From the NCBI GenBank assembly GCA_003427395.1, contig BFEA01000868.1, positions 326,171 through 350,185 on the forward strand: a stretch of DNA of 24,015 bases, in the 5' to 3' direction. Each line of letters begins with the position of its first letter. Position 1 is the first letter of the stretch. The position numbers were made by a program, and so were the translations under genes. This document shows positions 1 to 7,514 of the stretch, piece after piece. The stretch is from Chara braunii (taxonomy: Eukaryota; Streptophyta; Charophyceae; Charales; Characeae). Below the pieces are notes generated by a model. The model worked only from the letters and a program-made list of their open reading frames with translations, searched no databases and was not told the origin of the DNA.

Positions 1-23
1 GGGGGGGGGGGGGGGGGGGGGGG
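1..23. repeat. poly(G) homopolymer at window edge
   Basis: The first 23 bases are all G and may continue beyond the window. Such a run could be genomic, but two-colour Illumina chemistry also produces false G runs, and the adapter at 3133-3168 already shows library artefacts here. Confidence 0.9.
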
Positions 24-899
24 TAGTGGCGCGTGCGCAAAGGAAGGGCAGGGGCGAGCAGGGGGTTCATGGTGTAGGGTCTTTCTCCCGACTGAGAATT
101 CGTTTGGGTGTTTGTTTGCTATCTATAGTTTGGTCATACAACTGGGGGACTCTTCTTGATGACTACTACTTACCCTGGAATTTTGGCTCTGCGCCCTTTT
201 TCCAGCTGGTTTTCTATGACAAGCTGACTTCTGCTTTTCCCTGCTGATCCCAAGCTTGGGCAGTCTTGGGCTATTTGACTGTTGACTAGCTGTTGGGGGG
301 ATTTTTTCCAAATGCTCTGAAAATGAGAACACGACTGATAGTTTTTCCTAATGCTCTGAAAATCAGAACCTACAGCACAACTGGAGTCCTATCAATTTGT
401 TCTGAGTTTGGGCGTTTGGCTATTTGTTGATTGCTCATATCCTCAGGGCGCTTGGAATTTTGGCTTTTGGGCTTTTATTACTGGCTCTATGGGATAACCT
501 GACTGGGGGTTTCCCCTGTTGAATTACAACCTGCGTTGATTACTCATATGCCAGGGGGAATCTCCCTGTCAATTAAAAGCTGTCTTTTTTACGACATCAG
601 CAGACATACACCTATAGGGGAGGGCTTTTTTTTTCGGCCGAGAAGGCTTTTTGCCAGCTGTTTTGTGTGTATGAGGACGCTATGCATTGCTTGGATGTTG
701 GGGGAATGCCTGAGGTGGTCTTCAGGTATGGCTGGCTTGGCCTTCTTGCGGTGATCCTATGCTTTTTAGGCTCTTCTCTCTCCCTGGCTGCATATCACCT
801 TATGACGACTTTGTTTCTCCCTTCAGGAGTTCTTATCGAACTCTGCCCCATTTCCCCCCTTTTAAATAAACATCTTCACGAGCAGACCTCTACCACGAA
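24..899. other. unassigned sequence with weak tandem duplications
   Basis: I see no convincing gene. A 28-bp segment ending in GCTCTGAAAATGAGAAC (303-330) recurs at 342-369 with a few changes. A looser similarity links about 173-246 with 447-525, both starting with GGAATTTTGGCT and continuing through a GACAAGCTGACT or GATAACCTGACT stretch, which suggests an old duplication with a period near 274 bp. ORFs of 60-80 codons here have no recognisable motif and occur in overlapping frames. Confidence 0.5.
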
Positions 900-981
900 A
901 GCGGTATGAGCACCATTTACTGTTTGATGGTCCAGTGTATTCGTGGGTAGCACCACTGCCAGAAACCGGGTCCGATGCCCC
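900..981 (-). mobile_element. SINE-like structured retroposon, diverged copy
   Basis: Read on the minus strand from 981, this copy shows the family's 5' block (GGACCCGGTTTCTGGCAG, then GTGGTGCTACCCACGAATA) and the downstream block ATGGTGCTCATACCGC. The first hairpin is damaged by substitutions and no poly(A) tail is left. It lies head-to-head with the better copy at 1071-1205. Confidence 0.6.
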
Positions 982-1070
982 TCCAGATGCAACGAGTAGT
1001 ATTGTGAGTGGGAAAATGCAGAGTTACCCTTCAAGCCTCTTCACCCCTTTTCGTCTATGGAGAGTCTTCT

Positions 1071-1205
1071 CTTATGCTGGACCCGGTTTCCAGCAGGTGC
1101 TGCTCCCCACCCATAGATTGAGGCATCCAGCAGCAGGTTACCAGGAATGGTGCTCATATCACCCCACCTGGTATTCCGAGGCTGGTTTTCCTCCAAAAAA
1201 AAAAA
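1071..1205 (+). mobile_element. SINE-like structured retroposon, long form with A tail
   Basis: The 5' hairpin GCTGGA...TCCAGC is intact. It is followed by GCAGGTGCTGCTCCCC, a second hairpin built from TACCAGG and CCTGGTA around the conserved GGTGCTCATATCACCCC loop region, and an 11-base A tail (1195-1205). The same architecture recurs on the minus strand at 11410-11549 and 13534-13675. No open reading frame is conserved between copies, so this is a non-autonomous element. I found no clear polymerase III A and B boxes, so its origin (tRNA, 7SL, 5S or other) is not determined. Confidence 0.7.
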
Positions 1206-1625
1206 GAAGGGGAAACTGTTGCTGTGACTCACTTTTAGTTTGAAATAGGCAAGAAAAGACAAAGTGGCGCTGGTGTCATGGTGTGAGTTTGAAAATGTGC
1301 GAGTTTAGTGGGGGTCTTAAACTGCACCAGTCATTACCTGCAGTGGCGCTTGGGAGATTGAGGGTCGCCTTTTTTTGCTCCATTTCGGGAACTGCTTAAA
1401 CCACCAGTACTTGGCCCATACATCGGCCGCGGGGCGTTGCCGTTAACACCCCGTAACTTCCGGAGGCTCGGGGTACCGGCCCTCAAAGGCTGGCACCGCC
1501 AGCCAAAACAATTTTTTTTTGTTGCGCTGGCGGGTCGGCACGAAACGGCACACAGCCCGTTTTGAGGCTCGGTATCGATAGCTGGGCCAAGTACTGGTGG
1601 TTTAAGTTGCCTATTCTGAAGGTTG
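1206..1625 (+). repeat. dispersed repeat segment, copy 1, interrupted by a foldback element
   Basis: Bases 1206-1395 and 1606-1618 together match the reverse complement of about 3241-3448, including the landmarks GAAACTGTTGCTGTGACTC, GTGGCGCTGGTGTCATGG, CAGTGGCGCTTGGGAGAT and GCTCCATTTCGGGAACTGC, ending in GTTGCCTATTCTG. In this copy the foldback at 1400-1601 splits the segment. The other copy is uninterrupted and shows the empty site. Confidence 0.8.
1400..1601. mobile_element. foldback/MITE-like DNA transposon with TTAA (or TA) target duplication
   Basis: The terminal inverted repeats are ACCACCAGTACTTGGCCCA on the left and its reverse complement on the right, perfect over 19 bp, with further imperfect pairing inside (GGCACCGCCAGC against GCTGGCGGGTCGGC). 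TTAA flanks both ends (1396-1399 and 1602-1605). The uninterrupted inverted copy near 3253 reads CTGCTAAAGTTGCC at the same place, so removing the element and one TTAA leaves only one mismatch. TTAA duplication is typical of piggyBac-type transposons. Because of the terminal bases, a TA duplication (mariner type) cannot be excluded. No transposase is encoded. Confidence 0.8.
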
Positions 1626-1650
1626 GGTGTGACTCCAATGTAATTGCCCC

Positions 1651-1794
1651 GATTATCCCACAGCCGAACAACTCAGCGTCTTCATAACTACTACTATCAC
1701 CCCCTGCAGCCCCACACTCATGGTGACTCTCTCACTATGATCTGAATGACAAAGAACCAGAGGACAGTGCCCCCACTGCATCATCCAATCCTTG
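1651..1794 (+). repeat. dispersed repeat segment Z, copy 1
   Basis: This 144-bp block (GATTATCCCACAG through CATCCAATCCTTG) matches the reverse complement of 3512-3653 at high identity. Here it lies downstream of the 1206-1625 segment. In the inverted copy it lies on the other side of the shared SINE 3' half, so the segment order is permuted. Confidence 0.8.
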
Positions 1795-1870
1795 TAACAC
1801 GAGAGCACAACTATCAGCAGTTCCTTCCTTTTTTCCTTTTTGTCGGGGCAATTACGCTGTAGTCGCACCC

Positions 1871-1950
1871 AAGATGTAACTCAGTGGTTAGAGCACCGGT
1901 TTGAAATGCGCATTGTGGTATAAACGTTGCGGGTTCAAAACTTCGCAACC
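1871..1950 (+). ncRNA. tRNA-like sequence (SINE head or tRNA pseudogene)
   Basis: GTAACTCAGTGGTTAGAGCAC reads like a tRNA D arm with an A-box, and GCGGGTTCAAAACTTCGC about 45 bases later reads like a decayed T arm with a B-box. The acceptor stem and anticodon arm do not pair convincingly, so it is probably not a functional tRNA. A tRNA-derived SINE head is a likely reading. No tail or end could be defined. Confidence 0.45.
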
Positions 1951-2196
1951 TTGCGCATGCACACTGGCAGGGCGTTATAGTGACCCGGCTGGACACACAC
2001 CCCCTTGGGATGACGCAGATCAGCTATTACAGACACTGCCTGCACACTACCCAAGGGGTAGCCCATGGTTGTTGTATGTTGGGACTGGGCGATGGTGGGG
2101 TATACTGATGTTCTTGGTCTATGGGGTGGTCAGGAGACCGCTGGGTGGTTTGTACAGTCTGGTTTACTCGAGCCCAGCAGAGCACACCTGCAGACT

Positions 2197-2265
2197 AACT
2201 CACAGTATAGGTCAATGGGTTAGGTCATTTGCACGATTCACATGAGGTCCTGTGTTCGATGCCAG
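2197..2265 (+). ncRNA. second tRNA-like sequence
   Basis: GGTCAATGGGTTAGGTCATTTG followed by GAGGTCCTGTGTTCGATGCC resembles a D-arm/T-arm pair with a near-consensus B-box (GTTCGATGCC). The T stem is imperfect. With the similar sequence at 1871 it suggests tRNA-derived retroposon heads in this interval. Confidence 0.4.
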
Positions 2266-2280
2266 ATTATGACTTAGGTT

Positions 2281-2716
2281 TGGTCATCCTCCTAGTACGT
2301 AGTCAAGGGTTGAGGGTGGCATAGCAGTTCCTTAGTACGGGACGTCGGGGTGTCAGGAGATAGCAGTTCCTTAGTGCGGGATGCCGGTGGTGTCAGGAGA
2401 TACTACACCTTACCGAGCGCCCAGAACCGGCTCCAGGGATATACGAGGGAACGAAGGATCCCCAGCTCTCTCTACCATCAACACAATAGAACACTGTAAT
2501 GATACTACATAAGGATAAGAGATTCAGTCCATAACTCGCGACTCAGGGTTGGCTATCCTCCTAGTACGTAGCATAGGGTTGAGGCTGGCATAGCAGTTCC
2601 TTAGTACGGGATGTTGGGGGTGTCAGGAGATACTGCACCTTAACTTCGGGCCGGAACGGGCTCCAGGGCCACACGAGAGAAAGGAGGATTCCCAGCTCTT
2701 TATCATCACCACACAA
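2281..2716 (+). repeat. direct repeat of about 170-210 bp with an inner 39-40 bp duplication
   Basis: The segment 2281-2490 recurs at 2550-2716. Shared landmarks are ATCCTCCTAGTACGTAG, AGGGTTGAGG, GCATAGCAGTTCCTTAGTAC, GTGTCAGGAGATACT and CCCAGCTCT. The first unit carries the AGCAGTTCCTTAGT block twice (2323-2361 and 2362-2401), while the second unit has it once, so the inner duplication arose in one unit or was lost from the other. Confidence 0.85.
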
Positions 2717-2925
2717 CTGTACTGGATGAAAGTCACTGTGCACCCTCATGAAGACCTGTAGTAGCATGTTTATACCTAGCTCCCGAAGTCCCCATGCAAT
2801 TGGGCTTGCACGACGTCTGCTTCAACCGGGGCTGAGCAGGGGGTAGGGGTCTCTGCTTAGCCCGCGTGCCTGCAACTGCTGTCTGGTCAGGTCACTCCGC
2901 CAAGATGGTGATGGGTGATGGTCCT

Positions 2926-3091
2926 GGGTGGTTAACACTACTGGTAGGGTAGGACAGGGGGGTGAGGGTGCGCCAGGGCAAAAAGATGAGAGGAAAGGTG
3001 GGTGGGATGGTGATGGGTGGTTAACACTAGGGTAGGACAGGGGGGTTGAGGGTGCACCAGGGCAAAAAGATGAGAGGAAGGATGGGTGGGG
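2926..3091 (+). repeat. 89-bp period minisatellite, two units
   Basis: Unit one (2926-3014) and unit two (3015-3091) share GGGTGGTTAACACTA, GGGTAGGACAGGGGGG, GAGGGTGC and CAGGGCAAAAAGATGAGAGG. It is G-rich and has no reading frame that both units keep. Confidence 0.85.
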
Positions 3092-3132
3092 TCTTCAGAG
3101 GGGTTCATCTGGACAACGAAGTGGCCAAGTAC

Positions 3133-3168
3133 CTGTCTCTTATACACATCTAGATGTGTATAAGAGAC
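3133..3168. other. Nextera mate-pair junction adapter (Tn5 mosaic ends), sequencing artefact
   Basis: CTGTCTCTTATACACATCT (3133-3151) is the exact 19-bp Tn5 mosaic end. It is directly followed by AGATGTGTATAAGAGAC (3152-3168), its reverse complement lacking only the last AG. Two mosaic ends back to back are the junction adapter of transposase-based mate-pair libraries. Its minus-strand translation gives the peptide SYTHLDVYKRQ, a known artefact signature in protein databases. Sequence left and right of it may come from different places in the genome, so features should not be joined across it. Confidence 0.97.
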
Positions 3169-3199
3169 CTGTCCAGTATCCAACCTCTACAACAACCTG

Positions 3200-3202
<3 letters not shown>

Positions 3203-3240
<38 letters not shown>
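3203..3240 (+). repeat. poly(A) run of 38
   Basis: Thirty-eight A in a row follow AACAACCTGAGC and stop exactly at the edge of the inverted repeat segment. It looks like the tail of a plus-strand retroposon, but its body cannot be defined because the adapter lies only 35 bases upstream. Confidence 0.8.
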
Positions 3241-3241
<1 letters not shown>

Positions 3242-3653
3242 AGAATAGGCAACTTTAGCAGTTCCCGAAATGGAGCAAAAAAAGGCGACCCTAAATCTCC
3301 CAAGCGCCACTGCGGGTAATGACTGGCGCAGTTCACAGCCCCGCTAAACTTGCACGTTTCCAAACTCACACCATGACACCAGCGCCACTTCGTCGTTTCT
3401 TGCCTATTTCAAACTAAAAGTGTGTCACAGCCACAGTTTCCCTTTTTCTTTTTTTTTTTGAGAAAAAACAGCCTCAGAATACCAGGTGCGGTGATATGAG
3501 CACCTCCCCCCCAAGGATTGGATGATGGAGTGGGGCACTGTCGTCTGGTTCTTTGCCATTCAGATCATAGTGAGAGAATCACCATGAGTGTGGGGCTGCA
3601 GGGGTGATAGTAGTTGTTACGAAGAAGCTGAGTTGTTCGACTGTGGGATAATC
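3241..3653 (-). repeat. inverted, order-permuted copy of the 1120-1800 repeats
   Basis: Read on the minus strand this block runs Z (3653-3512), then a SINE 3' half (3508-3449: GGTGCTCATATCACCGC, CCTGGTATTCTGAGGC, 11 A), then the segment matching 1206-1395 and 1606-1618, ending at CTATTCTG. The plus-strand copy has the same parts in the order SINE, segment, Z. The foldback found at 1400-1601 is absent, so it inserted after the copies separated. Confidence 0.8.
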
Positions 3654-3769
3654 ACTTTATGCATGACTGGGCAAGAGGGCAATCCTAGCTCTCAGGGAAG
3701 TAATCAATGCCTCTTGCCTTTCTTTACCGCAGTAATGAAACAGGGAATCTGTCTCGCCTACGAGCAGTG

Positions 3770-3879
3770 GCTCTCGCCCTTCCAGCGGTAATGGGGAGAG
3801 GCCTGTGTTTATTGCTGTATTGTTGCTCTCGCCCTTCCAGCGGTAATGGGGCGAGGCCTGTGTTTATTGCTGTATTGTT
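3770..3879 (+). repeat. 55-bp tandem duplication
   Basis: The units 3770-3824 and 3825-3879 (GCTCTCGCCCTTCCAGCGG through GTATTGTT) differ at one base only (GGAGAG against GGCGAG). This indicates a recent duplication. 55 is not a multiple of three and no gene spans it convincingly. Confidence 0.95.
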
Positions 3880-4036
3880 CAAACAGAGGTTTTGGTTCTC
3901 CCAGCTCGGATGGGAGGATGTGTGGGTTACAGTGGGTATACATTTTATTATTTTGTCAATCTTCACTTTTTCTGCCAGCGGCGGTGAGCCAGGCTGCTGC
4001 TGCCCAGAATAGACTGGCCAATGATGTTCGCATTAA

Positions 4037-4286
4037 ACCACCAGTACGTTTCCCAGCCATTTTTTGCAGAAATGCGCCATGCATCCAGGTGCGTCAGGTG
4101 GGGTGTGCCCAGGTACCATTTCCCCCGAGATCCATCCAGGGAAATCACACCTCACATGCGACCCGTTTTCCCTGGATGGATTTCGGGCGAAACAGCGCCC
4201 CTCTACATCCCGCCCGACGCACCTGCAAGGACACCGCGTTTCTGCAAAATGGCTGGGAAAAAAGGTGTGCATCTAGTATTTGTAAG
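4037..4286. mobile_element. 250-bp foldback element with TTAA flanks
   Basis: The two halves form one long hairpin centred near 4160: CCCAGCCATTTT with TGCAGAAA on the left, and the complementary TTTCTGCAAAATGGCTGGG near the right end. CCATCCAGGGAAA and TTTCCCTGGATGG flank the centre. TTAA occurs at 4033-4036 and 4287-4290. The left end starts ACCACCAGTAC exactly like the element at 1400-1601, so the two belong to one family. Both strands give similar translations only because the sequence is a near palindrome. It encodes no transposase. Confidence 0.8.
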
Positions 4287-4294
4287 TTAATAAC

Positions 4295-4460
4295 CTGTTC
4301 ACACAAGCTTAAGTTGACAAAGCTACCTTCCAAGGCTCGCGAGCCTGCAACTGCGCCTTTTGAAAGTGGCTTGCCGCTTTTGCTACTGGCCCATGCCCGA
4401 ATCGAAATGCTCTTACTGCGTCTACTTGTAAGAGCACTACTTAGGTTCGTGTGAACTGGT
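4295..4460. mobile_element. possible small foldback element with inner hairpin
   Basis: GTTCACACAAGCTTAAG (from 4297) is partly complementary to CTTAGGTTCGTGTGAAC (ending 4456). Inside, TGCTCTTAC and GTAAGAGCA form a perfect 9-bp stem near 4408-4436. No clear target duplication was found, so its status as a transposon is open. Confidence 0.4.
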
Positions 4461-4502
4461 GGTTGAGCAACTATTTCGGTTAACATTTGGTGGCTTGCAA
4501 AC

Positions 4503-4555
4503 GGGATGCTAGACATGGTTTCCAGCACAAGGGGAAGCTGGGTATAAAAAAAAAA
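4503..4555 (+). mobile_element. SINE-family fragment, variant 5' hairpin with A tail
   Basis: GGGATGCTAGACATGG with TTTCCAGCACAAGG and GGAAGCTGGGT resembles the 5' arm of the structured retroposon and ends in ten A (4546-4555). The same variant occurs at 11364-11406. Confidence 0.6.
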
Positions 4556-5549
4556 GAGGTAAGCACGTTCATGTCATGTGATGCACAAACCTCACGCCCC
4601 ACGCTGCATTTTGTACCGAGTGACAGAGGTTTTAGGCAAGGGTTGAATCACCCGGACGGAACGGGGGATTCTCGTTTCATTCCGAGGTTAAAAAATTAAG
4701 GTCGACAAAGAGGGACAAGCGGAAACACTAGGGAATTTGAGGGGTAGACAGGCCGACGTGCGGGGTATGACCAAAATTCCGCTTCGTCGGGGACCAGGGA
4801 ATGTGCGCGGCGCAGCCGCCGCTAGGCATGAGGAAGAAAAAGGGAAAAAATGAACCTACCGCTTCTCTTGCGACAGATTCACGCCAACTCTATTGCAAGA
4901 GAACCCAAGAGATAAGGAGCACCTAAGTCTCCGAGTCAGATTCATCAAGTCTGCAGGGTCGGCCAGGAGCGTCGTTGTTCGATTGGGGCGGGGCTGGGGG
5001 AATCCAGGCTCGGAAGCTCGCCGATAGGGCGCCCGAGCTGCGGGAGAGTTCTGGGAACTGAGCTGATCCTTCGTATCCCAGCACCAGCCTCCGCAAGGAA
5101 CACGAGTCTCCTTACCGACGCCAGCGACAGTTAAACTGGGGCCGCCACATAGTGTGGGCCGCTGACCAAGACAGCACCGTCAAATCAGTATAAGGTAAGA
5201 TCAGGGGTGGGGAAGAAAACCGATCAATCAGAACAAATCCACTCCCCCCTACGTGACAAGCCTTGGACGGGTAGATGAACCCGGTCGGTTGACAACAATG
5301 CACTTCGCACATCCGCATCGCAGTACACACTGTCTTTGTCTACAATCGGGAATGGTGGGAGGGTGTTGTGGTGGATCGACGAGAGGGTCGAGCACGGGCA
5401 GTTACCCGCGCTCACGTGTGGCATAGTAAATCTCGACTCCATGCAAATCTTAATGGGTTTCACCCCACTCTCTCCCACTTAACAAAATGCAAGTTCAGGG
5501 ATACAGCGTCGTTAGTCACCAAATCGTTATCCAGACAAAATGGCTATGA
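4556..5549. other. unassigned, G+C-richer sequence
   Basis: No gene, repeat or RNA is recognisable. Open stretches of 70-85 codons exist on both strands but have no recognisable motif. A minus-strand stretch around 4870-5120 has reasonable amino-acid composition, but I cannot defend it as an exon. Confidence 0.4.
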
Positions 5550-5711
5550 CCGGGTACCAAAGAGATCGGGCGACACGCGGTGACACACGCGACCGATGCC
5601 TCTGGCTACGACTACCAGCCGGGGGGTACGCAGGACAACCCGACATATGGCTGTGACGAACCAATTTTTGTTCCGCGCGATCTTCTGCGCGACGACAATG
5701 AGGGGTCCTAA
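5550..5711 (+). CDS. possible terminal exon, unknown protein (no start codon)
   Basis: The frame is open from after the TGA at 5547 to the TAA at 5709. Its last 38 codons encode a peptide rich in Gly, Asp, Pro and Tyr, including GYDYQPGG and TYGCDEPIFVPRDLL, and end in an acidic DDNEGS. This composition is more protein-like than the overlapping frames. It lacks a convincing start codon, so it would have to be a 3' exon. AATAAA at 6038-6043 could end its transcript. I do not recognise the family. It could also be a chance ORF or an old transposon piece. Confidence 0.35.
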   Translation, partial: PGTKEIGRHAVTHATDASGYDYQPGGTQDNPTYGCDEPIFVPRDLLRDDNEGS

Positions 5712-6037
5712 GATGGGAAGGTTGGGCCAATTACGGGAGATCGGGATCGAAAGGAAAATTGCATTGGTGTCCTCGCTTCTTTGTCTTTTTACGTCGCCTC
5801 TTTTCGGATGGTTGGGTTCAGGGCTGGGCAAGTCTCGGGATGGTCGATTGAGTGGCTGGCGCGCTGACAGAGGGGCGATTAATAATGTTTGACGTCGCTT
5901 CTTTCTTGTTCTGCTGTTGGGTTCTTGGCGTGGTGATTGCGCGCGAAGTTTTGCTTCTTTTTGAATTTCGTTTTCCAATCTTGTCGAGCCCTCGATGGCT
6001 TTCGGAATTTCGGACTTACTTTTCGGGATTGTGCTTT

Positions 6038-6043
6038 AATAAA
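6038..6043 (+). promoter_or_regulatory. possible polyadenylation signal AATAAA
   Basis: A canonical AATAAA lies in T-rich sequence about 330 bases after the stop at 5711. It is followed by GAATTTAG units (6070-6098) and a long T run. This would fit a 3' UTR, but one hexamer in AT-rich DNA is weak evidence. Confidence 0.3.
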
Positions 6044-6691
6044 GTTCTTTTTGCATTTTTTCGTAAATAGGAATTTAGGAATTTAGGAATTCGGAATTTT
6101 TTTTTGTCGCGCGGTGCTTTTTGCTCCCGCGCTTCTTTTTGCGGCTGCGACGGAGCTCTGATTAGTCAACGCCCTTAATCTTGCGCGTAACTGTAATTTT
6201 GGACAGGGCGCCCTTGTAACTAAATCTTTCTTCTTGAGCTTCGTCTTTCTTGCCCTCTCTCTTTTTTCCTGTGTCTAGTCGGCCCGCGGGCTGCATGATC
6301 GGATCGATGCGTGGAGAGCGGCTACGTCCTCCACGCCGTGATCTGGCCATCCAGAACGTAGGCACTTCCTCGCCTTCTCTCCTTCTAAGTCCTTGCAATT
6401 TCGTGTTCTTCGCGCATGCATGCACGCTATAAATTTCGGCTGCGTGATTAGATAACTTTCTTAAGCTGTTGTTGGAAGCTCGGGGTAGCGCGATCAATGA
6501 GGGTCAGCTCACGAGTGAAGTAAGTTGTTGAAGCGAGAGTTGGGCGACCCGACGAGCTGGTGCCGAATGCACGGGGTTGACGCGTGGGGCTACGACGGAC
6601 TGTAGCGCGCGGGCGAACCCGACGGGTGCAGGAGAACTAAGCGGGGTGACAAATTTGTGGGTTGGTGCGTGACGCTAGACTGTCCGCATCG

Positions 6692-6774
6692 GAGAGAGAG
6701 AGAGCGAGAGAGAGAGTTGAGATGGGTGGACGTGGAGTTGTAATTTTCTTTGTCTTTCTCAATCTTGTATATAA
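6692..6774 (+). promoter_or_regulatory. (GA)n repeat followed by TATA-like box
   Basis: A GA microsatellite with one interruption covers 6692-6716. About 50 bases later TATATAAG (6768-6775) precedes a pyrimidine-rich stretch (6800-6880). GA repeats, TATA and a C/T-rich leader are found together in plant-type core promoters. No convincing start codon with a long frame follows, so the target gene is unknown. Confidence 0.25.
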
Positions 6775-7292
6775 GTTTTGATTGCGGCTTGGGCAATTCA
6801 CCCTCGTTTTCCTTCGGCATCTTTGTCTCGATGTTGTCCCTCGTATGGTGTCTCATTCGGTCTCGATCCTTCCTTCTTTTGTGTATATTGGATGAACGAG
6901 TTCTGATGGAATGATATGCTTGTCGTTTTTGCCTGAACATCATCGTTGCTTGTCACTTGTTTTGCTGACAACACGATAAAAGTTGAACGTTGTTGCGGTG
7001 TCTGATGTGTGCGATGTCATTTTACATGATCGAAAATGATTGTTTGCGGGATTACAAAATGATCGTTGGGTGATCATCTATGCCACGTGGAGATTTTGCA
7101 AGTGGGATTGAACTCTCACTTTTTCAAAAGAATCAACCAACAGGCCTGTGTACGACCGAACACCTTGTGTGCGCCCGTGTAAGCGCGACCTGATCAGCAC
7201 GGCCTACACGTGTCCACACACGGGCGATTCGCGATCATTGACGAACTTGGCACCGCCAGTATCAGAATAATTGTGAAATTTCCTTTTTATGA

Positions 7293-7514
7293 GGATTTGG
7301 GCCGATAGGAATTTCCGTCATCATATCCGGAAAACTCCTTGTCAATCGAAGCACGATCAGATACGTGCGTCGGAATGACAAGATGTCGTACATCGCGGAC
7401 CGGGAGTACCTAGAGCACTGGGAGGAAGAACATCTTAGGCTGAGATATCCGAAATTTTCCCTGTCTAACCGAGAACCGACTGTGCGCCAGGGACTTTCAC
7501 CGTGCCGTAACTAG
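7293..7514 (+). CDS. possible exon, unknown protein
   Basis: The frame is open from after the TGA at 7290 to the TAG at 7512, about 73 codons, with one internal Met codon at 7383. The translation has a hydrophobic start (GPIGISVIISGKLLV) and then a charged part with YIADREYLEHWEEEHLRL, which could be helical. No known domain is recognised. A start at the 7383 ATG would give only 43 residues. It may be an internal or last exon, a retroelement remnant or chance. Confidence 0.35.
   Translation, partial: GFGPIGISVIISGKLLVNRSTIRYVRRNDKMSYIADREYLEHWEEEHLRLRYPKFSLSNREPTVRQGLSPCRN

Larger units (their letters stand above)
5712..7292. other. unassigned sequence, no supported gene
   Basis: Besides the signals listed separately, this interval holds C/T-rich and T-rich stretches and overlapping ORFs of 60-140 codons on both strands. 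The longest is on the minus strand, 5978 to 5544. Their translations are Arg/Ser/Pro-rich and look like shadows of biased base composition. Confidence 0.4.

Noticed and set aside
1063-1205. Hammerhead or other self-cleaving ribozyme in the structured retroposon
   Set aside because: The hammerhead core (CUGAUGA and GAAA) is absent, and I could not match the three-way junction to another known ribozyme core.
2926-3091. CRISPR array
   Set aside because: Only two long G-rich units without spacers of regular length, in a eukaryotic context. It is a minisatellite.
2938-3183. Minus-strand ORF of 81 codons as a gene
   Set aside because: Its start lies across the Nextera adapter and the rest is the translated 89-bp minisatellite.
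4021-4528. Overlapping ORFs on both strands with similar translations (SRE..., FPGWISGE)
   Set aside because: They arise because the foldback at 4037-4286 is nearly palindromic; neither strand is a supported gene.
5544-5978. Minus-strand ORF of 144 codons
   Set aside because: Arg/Pro/Ser-rich with no domain, and it overlaps a plus frame whose composition looks better.
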